Below are positions 24,192 through 36,500 of a DNA stretch of 64,000 bases, in pieces; positions within the stretch are counted from its first letter, which is position 1, and the number at the start of each line of letters is the position of its first letter. The stretch is from NCBI GenBank assembly GCA_950097015.1, contig CATNEN010000001.1:25225001-25289000 (forward strand). Direction: 5' to 3'. The notes under the pieces are model-generated. The model searched no databases and had not been told where the DNA came from. It saw only the letters and a list, made by a program, of their open reading frames with translations. A program made the translations under genes and the position numbers. Origin of the DNA: Macrostomum hystrix (lineage: Eukaryota > Platyhelminthes > Macrostomidae).

Positions 24192-24850
24192 CAGGGGTCG
24201 ACAAACTCCGGCCCGCGGGCCAGATGCGGCCCTCAAAGCTCCCAAATCCGGCCCGTTGCCCCTTCCGGCACCTATTGTATACAGTTTCATCTTTCCCCTG
24301 CCTCATCTCTCCCGTGTGTCGCCTTTCCCCCTGTCTCATCTCACCCCTTGTCTTATCTCTCCATTGTCTCGTCTCTCCCGTGTCTTGTCTCTCCATTGTC
24401 TCGTCTCTCCCATGTCTTATCTCTCCATTGTCTCGTCTTTCCCGTGTCTTATCTCTCCATTGTCTCGTCTCTCCCGTGTCTTGTCTCTCCATTGTCTCGT
24501 CTCTCCCATGTCTTATCTCTCCATTGTCTCGTCTTTCCCGTGTCTTATCTCTCCATTGTCTCGTCTCTCCCGTGTCTTATCTCTCCATTGTCTCGTCTCT
24601 CCCATGTCTCATCTCTCCCGTGTCTCATCTCTCCCGTATGTCATCTCTCCCGTGTCTCATCTCGCCATTGTCTCGTCTCTCCCGTGTCTCGTCTCTCCCG
24701 TGTCTTATCTCTTCTCTCTCTCATCTCTCCTGTTTCTCATCTCTCCCCTATCTCTGATATATTTCTCTTAGATTTCTACAGTCTGGCGGCCCGCTGTCGT
24801 CTTTTAGGTTCTCTTTTTAACCCGCTAGCTAATAAGCTTGCCGACCCCTG
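24192..24850. mobile_element. hAT-like terminal-repeat element with internal minisatellite
   Basis: The left end is CAGGGGTCGACAAACT and the right end, read inward, is CAGGGGTCGGCAAGCTTATT. CAGGGGTCGGCAAAC-type termini are typical of hAT MITEs. The 8-bp flanks are ACGTCACA and ACGTACGT, identical only in the first four bases, so the target duplication is imperfect. About 470 bp of the 659-bp interior is a 16-bp array (TCTCGTCTCTCCCGTG), the same motif that forms arrays at 48.1-49.2 and 55.5-58.8 kb. Confidence 0.65.
24300..24770 (+). repeat. 16-bp minisatellite inside the hAT-like element
   Basis: About 29 copies of TCTCATCTCTCCCGTG and variants, pyrimidine-only except for A and G at fixed positions. 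Long ORFs in three plus frames come from the repeat. Confidence 0.95.
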
Positions 24851-25850
24851 ACGTACGTATTTGGATTGACGGAATCGGAACAGCGCAATGTTTTCTCAGC
24901 TATCCAGATTTGTCGCGCAATTCTACTAATTCTCTTCTCTAATTGAATTTCTCAATCTGTTGTACACTGCCTATGAGCTGTACTTTTGTAGACTGTTGTC
25001 CAGTTTACACACGCCATTTTTTGTTCTCCACGTTGCTTAAAGCCAATTCTGTCTTTTGTTTAAACTGTTTCCTTTAGAAATTCAACGGAATCATTCCGTT
25101 TTTCTGCTTGGAGACATTCTATTGTGTATTTTTTATTGGTACACGTTCACAGTTGCGAACTGTTTTCCTAATATTTTTTATGTGTTGGAATGTCATGTGC
25201 AATGCTATTATGCTGCTATTTAAATTGTTATCTAGATCATAGTCACCTATTATTATTTATTTAAACTTTATTCTATTTTTTGCAAAAATGTTCTCATAAA
25301 AACGCATGATTTCTTATTATAAGATCTTATGATCAGTGTCATAGTTCAAATCCCCAAATTATCAGATCCCATCAACATTCGCATTATTTAAAATCCCCAT
25401 CAAGTGACAATACCACCAGGTGCAATAAATATTTGAGTTTTTTTAATCGCTTGCTCCCAATTTTCGAACTATTTTCCCTGCTTTTTTCGTTTTGATTTAA
25501 AGGCAGTGTGATATTAAAGAGAAGCGAAGTTATAATATTACTACTATTAGTTGCGATAATTGACAAAATAGTTACGAAAGTACACCTGCGGCGATCACAC
25601 GCTTTGAATATGCTTATCTAATGCTTACTGTGTACATAGTTAATTAGTATATACTCGCGTTTGCATAATTGTTCAATTAAGCTCGTATTTAAATTGCGTT
25701 TGTACAGAAAGCCTTAAAAAAGGTCCTGCTTCTATTGTGCTTATTTATCTGTTTCTTAGTTGCTTCTTTTAATAGCAAACGGTACTTCAGTCTATTTGCC
25801 TGGGCTTAATATCTCTGTTTTGGTTTGATAGTTTGATAGAAATCAATTTT
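24851..25850. other. AT-rich intergenic DNA, no gene seen
   Basis: No coding-like ORF, domain or clear repeat was found on either strand. Confidence 0.5.
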
Positions 25851-25854
25851 AAAT

Positions 25855-26745
25855 CCCTTCTCACCTGTTTTTCCTTTCTGATTCTTAAATCCCATTCTCA
25901 CCTGTTTTTCCTTCCTGATTCTTAAATCCCATTCTCACCTGTATTTCCTTTCTGATTCTTAAATCCCATTCTCACCTGTTTTTCCTTCCTGATTCTTAAA
26001 TCCCATTCTCACCTGTATTTCCTTTCTGATTCTTAAATCCCATTCTCACCTGTATTCCCATTATGCTTTTCAAATCCCATTCTCACCTGTATTCCCCTTA
26101 TGCTTCTCAAATCCCATTCTCACCTGTTATTCCCCTTATGCTTCTTAAATCCCATTCTCACCTGTTATTCCCCTTATGCTTCTTAAATCCCATTCTCACC
26201 TGTTTTTCCTTTCTGATTCTTAAATCCCATTCTCACCTGTATTCCCATTATGCTTCTCAAATCCCATTCTCACCTGTATTCCCCTTATGCTTCTTAAATC
26301 CCATTCTCACCTGTTATTCCCCTTCTGCTTCTTAAATCCCATTCTCACCTGTATTTCCTTTCTGATTCTTAAATCCCATTCTCACCTGTATTCCCATTAT
26401 GCTTTTCAAATCCCATTCTCACCTGTATTCCCCTTATGCTTCTCAAATCCCATTCTCACCTGTTATTCCCCTTATGCTTCTTAAATCCCATTCTCACCTG
26501 TTATTCCCCTTATGCTTCTTAAATCCCATTCTCACCTGTTTTTCCTTTCTGATTCTTAAATCCCATTCTCACCTGTATTCCCATTATGCTTCTCAAATCC
26601 CATTCTCACCTGTATTCCCATTATGCTTCTCAAATCCCATTCTCACCTGTATTCCCCTTATGCTTCTTAAATCCCATTCTCACCTGTTATTCCCCTTCTG
26701 CTTCTTAAATCCCATTCTCACCTGTATCCCCTTCTGTTTCTCAAT
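25855..26745 (+). repeat. About 37-38-bp minisatellite, 24 copies
   Basis: Core AAATCCCATTCTCACCTGTA followed by TTCCCCTTATGCTTCTT. Two sub-families (TTTCCTTTCTGATTCTT and TTCCCCTTATGCTTCTT endings) alternate in a block that repeats once within the array. Confidence 0.93.
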
Positions 26746-26989
26746 CTTCCCCTAGTTCTCCATTTCTTTATTCTCCATATTTCTCTTTCCTACAGGATGC
26801 AAACTTTTTTATGAGATTTCTTAATTAATAACAATTGTTTATAAAAAGCCAATGCACTGAGTAAATAAGCAATGCTCTATTTTGTTTTTTATTTTGTCAC
26901 CTGTTATTGTTCCGGTAAAGTTTGTACTCCAACTGAACTTCAGAGTTTTTCACAACAAGCTGTTAGAAAATTTGTTATATAAACCCGTC

Positions 26990-27320
26990 ATAGGCTAATC
27001 GATAGTATCTGGTGTGACGTCATTGATTGGTGAGGATGAAGCAATGTTGTGAGTGACGTCACTCGTGCTATCGATTGAAACTTTTTCATTATTTTTTGTA
27101 GGACTTTGTTGTCATTTTTTAATAAATAATTTATGCGACTTAGTTAATGACGGAATTGTCGATCGATAATTTCGGATGTGATGCAACAAGTGACCTAATT
27201 TATCGATCGATAATTTCTAATGTTATGCAATAGGTGGCGTAGTTTATCGACAGATAATTTCAGTTCCATCGCATTTCATGTTAGCAGTTAGAGGCATTAT
27301 TTATCGATCGATAATTCCGT
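26990..27320 (+). promoter_or_regulatory. Candidate IPPK promoter: two CRE palindromes and TATCGAT cluster
   Basis: TGACGTCA, the CREB/ATF palindrome, occurs at 27015-27022 and 27054-27061. ATCGAT-containing sites occur at 26998-27003, 27070-27075, 27160-27167, 27202-27211 and 27303-27312, three of them as CGATCGAT; they resemble DREF-type TATCGATA elements. The outer ATCGAT sites bracket the two CRE sites symmetrically. The cluster lies 190-510 bp upstream of the IPPK start codon, in otherwise unremarkable DNA. No TATA box was seen. The role is inferred from position and palindromy. Confidence 0.5.
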
Positions 27321-27505
27321 TCTGTCTCACCCTGAAGATTCACGCCTACAGATAATTTAATTTCAGCCTGAAAGAGCGAGCCAATCAGAAGCGAGCAAGC
27401 TTAATCAAAACTGGCCCCCACCCCAACTGACTCTAACGCCAAACCGGCCAATCAGAGCGAAGATAGCAACAACCCTGGGGCTGCCCGCACACCCGCGCGA
27501 GATTC

Positions 27506-30500
27506 ATGACTAAAGAGGCCACGGAATCTTCTGGCGAGGCCATCCATCGGCCCGCTGACGCTGTTGCTTCCGACTTCGCCGAAGCCGAAGTTATGCTGAC
27601 TGAGGCGGACGCGGCCTCGATGACTCCAATGAGCCTGCAGGAGGCCGGCATCAACTTGGCCGACCTGCGCTACCGGGGCGAGGGCAACTACACCCTGGTG
27701 GCCGCCTTGGAGAAGGTGACGCATTTTCTTTTTTCTTTTTATCCTCATTATTTATCACCCTTGCCTTTTTACCTATTTCATCCCTCAAATCCGTTCCGTT
27801 TTATCCCATTCCCTGCATACTAGTTTTTTCCCCTCCAGTCCACTCAAGCAAATTTTCCCCTATTCAACAGTTTTATCCCCTTCCCCTAGTCTACAGTTTT
27901 ATCCCCTTCAACTATTCAACTAATCAGTCTTTCGTGTATTACTTTTATGTCAAAAGATATTTAATAGCGATATATTTTCACCCCTTTGCTTCTCTGAACT
28001 CACCCTACTCAGAAGCGACAAGTGCTGCGCTTTCGCAAGGTCAAGGAGCCCTACGAAAAGATGCCTACAAATAAGGTAATGACGTCATCATTGATTTCTG
28101 ACTGCCGGATCTGTAGACCAGACTGAATCTCACACTAGATCAGACTGAATCTCACACTAGATCAGACTGAACCATACACTAGATCAGACTGAATCTCACA
28201 CTAGATCAGACTGAATCTCACACTAGATCACACTGAATCTCACACTAGATCAGACTGAATCTCACACTAGATCAGGAAAGATCTCACACTAGATCAGACT
28301 AGATCTCACACTAGATCAGACTGAATCTCACACTAGATCAGACTGGATCTCACACTAGATCAGACTAGATCTCACGCTAGATCAGACTAGATCTCACGCT
28401 AGATCAGACTGGATCTCACACTAGATCAGACTGAATCTCACACTAGATCAGACTAGATCTCACACTAGATCAGACTGAATCTCACACTAGATCAGACTGG
28501 ATCTCACACTAGATCAGACTGAATCTTACACTAGATCAGACTGAATCTCACACTAGATCAGACTGAATCTCACACTAGATCAGACTGAATCTCACACTAG
28601 ATCAGACTGAATCTCACACTAGATCAAACTGAATCTCACACTAGATCAGACTGAATCTCACACTAGATCAGACTGAATCTTACACTAGATCAGACTGAAT
28701 CTCACACTAGATCAGACTGAATCTTACACTAGATTAGACTGAATCTCACACTAGATCAGACTGAATCTTACACTAGATCAGACTGAATCTCACACTAGAT
28801 CAGACTGAATCTCACACTAGATCAGACTGAATCTCACACTAGATCAGACTGAATCTCACACTAGATCAGACTGAATCTCACACTAGATCAGACTATATCT
28901 CACGCTAGATCAGACTGGATCTCACGCTAGATCAGACTAGATCTCACGCTAGATCAGACTAGATCTCACGCTAGATCAGACTGGATCTCACGCTAGATCA
29001 GACTGGATCTCACGCTAGATCAGACTAGATCTCGCGCTAGATCAGACTGGATCTCACGCTAGATCAGACTGAATCTCACACTAGATCAGACTAGATCTCA
29101 CACTAGATCAGACTAGATCTCACACTAGATCAGACTGGATCTCACACTAGATCAGACTGGATCTCACACTAGATCAGACTGAATCTCACACTAGATCAGA
29201 CTAGATCTCACACTAGATCAGACTAGATCTCACACTAGATCAGACTGGATCTCACACTAGATCAGACTGAATCTCACACTAGATCAGACTGAATCTCACA
29301 CTAGATCAGACTGAATCTCACACTAGATCAGACTGAATCTCACACTAGATCAGACTGAATCTCACACTAGATCAGACTGAATCTCACACTAGATCAGACT
29401 AGATCTCACGCTAGATCAGACTAGATCTCACGCTAGATCAGACTAGATCTCACACTAGATCAGACTAGATCTCACGCTAGATCAGACTGAATCTCACACT
29501 AGATCAGACTAAATCTCACACTAGATCAGACTGAATCTCACGCTAGATCAGACTAGATCTCACGCTAGATCAGACTAGATCTCACACTAGATCAGACTAG
29601 ATCTCACGCTAGATCAGTCTGATCTCAAACGATGAACTATTTACTATAACGAAATATTTTTCAGTTTCCATCTCGGGCCTCATCGCTAAAAGCAGAGTTG
29701 AACCGTTTTAGTTTGCACTGCCTTCAGTTTCTGCTGTTCTTGCCTTTGAGTTTGCTGCTACTTTCTGAGCAAGTGGAGCCATCTGGCTTTACTTTCTCAA
29801 CCAGTAGGTTGCAAATGCTTACTTCTGAGAGGCGTCTGAGTCGGTACTGCTCAAATAGGATTGCTCAGTTCATGGTAGAAATGAGTTAAACCAGAGTGCA
29901 ACAAATAGCATATTTTTTTTTAATTGTAAATTTTTATTGTCTTTTTTTACTTGTGTGACTTACTGACTAATTTGATTGCTAAGTAACAAATATTTATTAT
30001 CCGTTTTTTAACCTGTCTGTTTGGGTTTGTAAAAATACGGATTGCTAATCTATTCTATTGACTGCTAGAAACACAAATGGATTGCTAATCTATTTGATAA
30101 ACAATTAGAAACGCAAATGGATTGCTAATCTATTCTATTGACTGCTAGAAACACAAATGGATTGCTAATCTATTTGATAAACAATTAGAAACGCAAATGG
30201 ATTGCTAATCTATTTGATAAACAATTAGAAACGCAAATGGATTGCTAATCTATTTGATAAACAATTAGAAACGCAAATGGATTGCTAATCTATTTGATAA
30301 ACAATTAGAAACGCAAATGGATTGCTAATCTATTTGATAAACAATTAGAAACGCAAATGGATTGCTAATCTATTTGATAAACAATTAGAAACACAAACGG
30401 ATTGCTAATCTATTCTATAGACTGTTAGAAACACAAACGGATTGCTAATCTATTTGATAAACAATTAGAAACGCAAATGGATTGCTAATCTATTTGATAA

Positions 30501-33500
30501 ACAATTAGAAACGCAAATGGATTGCTAATCTATTTGATAAACAATTAGAAACGCAAATGGATTGCTAATCTATTTGATAAACAATTAGAAACGCAAATGG
30601 ATTGCTAATCTATTTGATAAACAATTAGAAACGCAAATGGATTGCTAATCTATTTGATAAACAATTAGAAACACAAACGGATTGCTAATCTATTCTATAG
30701 ACTGTTAGAAACACAAACGGATTGCTAATCTATTTGATAAACAATTAGAAACGCAAATGGATTGCTAATCTATTTGATAAACAATTAGAAACGCAAATGG
30801 ATTGCTAATCTATTTGATAAACAATTAGAAACGCAAATGGATTGCTAATCTATTTGATAAACAATTAGAAACACAAATGGATTGCTAATCTATTTGATAA
30901 ACAATTAGAAACACAAATGGATTGCTAATCTATTCTATTGACTGCTAGAAACACAAATGGATTGCTAATCTATTCTATAGACTGTTAGAAACACAAATGG
31001 ATTGCTAATCTATTCTATAGACTGCTAGAAACACAAATGGATTGCTAATCTATTCTATAGACTGTTAGAAACACAAACGGATTGCTAATCTATTCTATAG
31101 ACTGCTAGAAACACACATGGATTGCTAATCTATTCTATTGACTGCTAGAAACACAAATGGATTGCTAATCTATTTGATAAACAATTAGAAACGCAAATGG
31201 ATTGCTAATCTATTTGATAAACAATTAGAAACGCAAATGGATTGCTAATCTATTTGATAAACAATTAGAAACGCAAATGGATTGCTAATCTATTTGATAA
31301 ACAATTAGAAACGCAAATGGATTGCTAATCTATTTGATAAACAATTAGAAACACAAACGGATTGCTAATCTATTCTATAGACTGTTAGAAACACAAACGG
31401 ATTGCTAATCTATTTGATAAACAATTAGAAACGCAAATGGATTGCTAATCTATTTGATAAACAATTAGAAACGCAAATGGATTGCTAATCTATTTGATAA
31501 ACAATTAGAAACGCAAATGGATTGCTAATCTATTTGATAAACAATTAGAAACGCAAATGGATTGCTAATCTATTTGATAAACAATTAGAAACGCAAATGG
31601 ATTGCTAATCTATTTGATAAACAATTAGAAACACAAACGGATTGCTAATCTATTCTATAGACTGTTAGAAACACAAACGGATTGCTAATCTATTTGATAA
31701 ACAATTAGAAACGCAAATGGATTGCTAATCTATTTGATAAACAATTAGAAACGCAAATGGATTGCTAATCTATTTGATAAACAATTAGAAACGCAAATGG
31801 ATTGCTAATCTATTTGATAAACAATTAGAAACACAAATGGATTGCTAATCTATTTGATAAACAATTAGAAACACAAATGGATTGCTAATCTATTCTATTG
31901 ACTGCTAGAAACACAAATGGATTGCTAATCTATTCTATAGACTGTTAGAAACACAAATGGATTGCTAATCTATTCTATAGACTGCTAGAAACACAAATGG
32001 ATTGCTAATCTATTCTATAGACTGTTAGAAACACAAACGGATTGCTAATCTATTCTATAGACTGCTAGAAACACACATGGATTGCTAATCTATTCTATTG
32101 ACTGCTAGAAACACAAATGGATTGCTAATCTATTCTATTGACTGCTAGAAACACACATGGATTGCTAATCTATTCTATAGACTGCTAGAAACACACATGG
32201 ATTGCTAATCTATTCTATTGACTGCTAGAAACACAAATGGATTGCTAATCTATTCTATAGACTGTTAGAAACACAAATGGATTGCTAATCTATTCTATAG
32301 ACTGCTAGAAACACAAATGGATTGCTAATCTATTCTATAGACTGTTAGAAACACAAACGGATTGCTAATCTATTCTATAGACTGTTAGGAAAAAATAGAT
32401 TTCTGACTTACACGATTGACTATAAGAAACACAGAACTGATGCTAAAAAGTTTTCTGTTTTACTTGTGATTTGTATTGCAAACTGTCACAGGAGATAGAA
32501 CATATGGCAGTTCATTTCCTATTTATTGATGACATGCACCTTTGCACCCACCCGCAGGCCAAGCTGTGCCACTCCTGCCACCTGAGTGTCTGCGAACCAG
32601 ACTGCTTAAACTCGGAGCAGCTGATTGGCTCGGTTGCTGATTCGTCATCGCTGCCCGGCACCTGCAGCTGCCCAATCTCCAAGCCCCACTGCTGCAGGTG
32701 CTATCATTCTCGCCTTATCAGCATCAAAAAGCTGCAGAGTCGCAAACTTAAGAAGCCGCCAAAGTCCTTGAACCTCACCTACATGTACATCGAGACTGTA
32801 ATGAAGCACCTGCTTGGTGTGCGCTTCATACCGCCTATTGTGAGTTATTTAGCATCAACCTTGCTAAGGTGTCCTCAACCTAAACCCTTCAGGTGCAACC
32901 CTTACCCAACCTAAAACCTTCAGGTGCAACCCTTACCCAACCTAAAACCTTCAGGTGCAACCCTTACCCAACCTAAAACCTTCAGGTGCAACCCTTACCC
33001 AACCTAAAACCTTCAGGTGCAACCCTTACCCAACCTAAAACCTTCAGGTGCAAGCCTTAATTAACCTAAAGCCTTCAGGTGTTACCCTCAGCTACCTAAC
33101 CTAAAAGCTTCAGGTGTTACCCTCAGCTACCTAACCTAAAAGCTTCAGGTGTTACCTTCAGCTACCTAACCTAAACCTTCAGGTGTTACCCTCAGCTACC
33201 TAACCTAAAGCCTTCAGGTGTTACCCTCAGCTACCTAACCTAAAGCCTTCAGGTGTTACCCTCAGCTACCTAACCTAAAGCCTTCAGGTGTTACCCTCAG
33301 CTACCTAACCTAAAGCCTCAGATACCTAACCTAAAACCTTCAGGTGTTACCCTCAGCTACCTAACCTAAAACCTTTAGGTGCTCCCCTTAAAAGCCTACT
33401 TACACTATCAGTAAATAATTTTAGTTACTGATCAAAGCTTCAGCAATCTGTCTCCCAGTAACAATGAGGCGCCCCACCCGGCGACTCAAATCAATCTCCA

Positions 33501-36500
33501 CAAACCTCACCCATGCCGCAGGAGGTGCTGCACGTGGACACAGATTCGCTGCGTCAAATCAACGACCTGATGCGGCCGTTTCGACCCCAGCTGCGTCTGG
33601 CGAAAGACATCGACGTGCACTATCACGAGGCCATCATCACTTCTGATGTGGCCTTCCTACCGCCTGAGTTCGATCCCTACGTGCTCAATGGGAGGCCGTC
33701 ACTGTGTATTGAAATCAAGGTAAATTGAAACGAGCCGCACACTAATTATACAGCAACGCTGCTATTTATTATTTCAGTATTGTTTATTTGTGACTATTGG
33801 AACTGATTGGCATTGTCCTTGGGCATTGTCACAGCTCATCATGGATGCCCACTGATCCGCCATAGTCGGTGGCAGCGGAGCCGGTGAATTCTCGCAGCGC
33901 TTCCAGCACCTCCGCTCTGCTCAGGCTGCCGTCCTTGTCCTTGTCTGCCGCTGCCATCAGCCTGTCCGCCTCCTCCGCGGCCTCGAGTTCCGCCTCGCCG
34001 TCGGCCTCGCCATCCTTGCCCTTCGCCGACTCCTCGAGATAGTCCAGCATCTTCTCCATCTCATTGGCGTCCAGCTGGCCGTCTTTGTCTGCATCCCAGA
34101 GTTCGCGGAAATTCTTCGCGTCCTCTTCTGACGCAGTCGTCGGCGTCGCCGATTCCGGCGCTCCGGCGAGGAATTCGGCCAGCGAGACTCGGCCGTCGCC
34201 ATCGGAGTCCATTCGCTCGAGCGCCTCCAGCGCCAGCACTCGACGCATCGCTGGCGACGGAGTTGACCAGGGCGCGGTGCCTTCTGCCAGGGCGAATGCG
34301 GCGAATTCCTTGCGGCTCAGCTGACCGTCGCCGTCAGCGTCGGCTGCCTCCCAGCGGCGACGATCGCGGCCCAACTCGACGGCCAGGCGCTGCTGATGCT
34401 GCTCCTTGCCATCAGATACTTGCTTCGCTGATTCCTTGTCGCCTGCGGGCCTCTGTTTCGGCAGCTCCGGCATGCCCACCTTGATGCCCGCCTTGTCTAT
34501 GCCCGTCTCCTTGCTGGCCTCTTCAATGGCTCGCTTTACATCGGCGTGAAGCTCCGCCTGCTGTTGCTCCTTGAGCTGATTGTCATCGCCTTCTGCTGAG
34601 TCCCAGCCAGCCGCTCTCCTGGCTGCGTGCGACTCCCAGTCCAGTCGAGTCTCAGCAGCTCCTGGCTCAGCCGAGGCCGCGGTGGTCAGGTTGTAGGCCT
34701 GCCAGGCTTCGTCCAGATCTCTTTCAGCCAGCTGCCTGTTGGCCTCGGCCAGCCAGCCCGTCAGCTCCTGCCGGGTCACCTTGCCATCCTTGTTCGCGTC
34801 CAGCTTCTCGTCGTAGAGCTTCGCCAGACTGTCCCTGGCTCTAGCCAGCTGCTCGACTGAGAAGTCTTCTTCATCAGCCGGCAAGGATTCCTCGGCACTG
34901 CTGCAGTGTGCCCAGCTAACAAAAGCTTGCAGTGAGAGCACAATGCCTAGCAGCCTTGCTAGCTGCATTGCCACGTGTCTTAGCTGCCACTCCGAGCCCA
35001 GCTCTGTCCATCCATTTATTCATTTTTCTGAGCAGAACTGACTCATTTTTATTGCAGACTTCCATCGTGTGCGCACGTGAGACACCCACCCCAATCTCCG
35101 CCACACAATGGCCCTCGGCCCCATTGTCTCTCATTCTCTGTCTCCCATACCCCTGTCTGTCAGGCTAACTGCGAGCTAGCCGCTTGAGTCGATGAACTCA
35201 AACTGAATGTATATTTGTACATTCTGCATTGTGCTAATGTAATAAAAAGATATGACTCAATTGTGTTAAATTGTGTTAAATTGTGTGGATTAATAAAAAT
35301 CAATGTATTCTGACAGATGTTTGCCTCAGCAGCTGTTACCCATTTTACAGTCTGGACAATAAAGCATTTAGGAATTCAATGTCTTGTTCAATAAATAAAA
35401 TTGTCTCCCTTTGTTGCTAAGGATTCGAACTCCCAACGTCTTAGAATTCCGCAGCTCCATGCCAACCAATGAGAGGCAAGCTCCCAAATTGGCCAATAGC
35501 GCGATAGGATTTTAATCACATCAATTGTCCGATCCCCATCAGGCCAAACAGGGCTTCATTCCGGTGTCAACGCAGGTGCAAGAGAAGGTGCGCCGGACTT
35601 GGTGCAGATTCTGTCTGATGCAGTTTCATCTGGTGAGCGAGTGTTTCAGCCCTAAAATTTCTTTTTCTTTTTTCACATTCTCATTTGCTAGATTTTCTCA
35701 TATTTCTACCTGCTTCTAGAAGAAAGGACGGCAGTACAATACTAGAAGTCAGTATTGCCCGTGCGATCTGTTCTCAGGGTGAGTGAACTATTTTTACTAC
35801 TCATAATACAAAGCTTAGAAGCTTTCTAAAGTTGGTAATTACTTTGCGGATTACAGCGACAAAACTCGAATGATTTCGGCCCTGAATGCGCTGATTGAGA
35901 CGCCTCAGATTAATCTGCGAGTTTTTCAGGTGAGCTCAGGTTTTCCTTGTGTACTTTTCACCCGGATATTAAGCCATTTGTTAAACATCCCATGCTCAAC
36001 CCAATGAAAACAACTCTACACTTTAGCCCAATGTACACTCCCCCTACCAACTCAGCCCAATGTACACTCCCCCTACCAACTCAGCCCAATGTACACTCCC
36101 CCTACCAACTCAGCCCAATGTACACTCCCCCTACCAACTCAGCCTAATGTACACTCCCCCTACCAACTCAGCCCAATGTACACTCCCCCTACCAACTCAG
36201 CCCAATGTACACTCCCCCTACCAACTCAGCCCAATGTACACTCCCCCTACCAACTCAGCCTAATGTACACTCCCCCTACCAACTCAGCCCAATGTACACT
36301 CCCCCTACCAACTCAGCCCAATGTACACTCCCCCTACCAACTCAGCCTAATGTACACTCCCCCTACCAACTCAGCCCAATGTACACTCCCCCTACCAACT
36401 CAGCCCAATGTACACTCCCCCTACCAACTCAGCCCAATGTACACTCCCCCTACCAACTCAGCCCAATGTACACTCCCCCTACCAACTCAGCCCAATGTAC

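Noticed and set aside
28100-32390. CRISPR-like array of short direct repeats
   Set aside because: Repeats are head to tail with no unique spacers, in a eukaryotic intron.
33957-34860. Plus-strand and alternative-frame ORFs over the HDEL gene
   Set aside because: Shadows of a GC-rich coding frame; only the minus-strand 381-codon frame has a signal peptide, EF-hands and HDEL.
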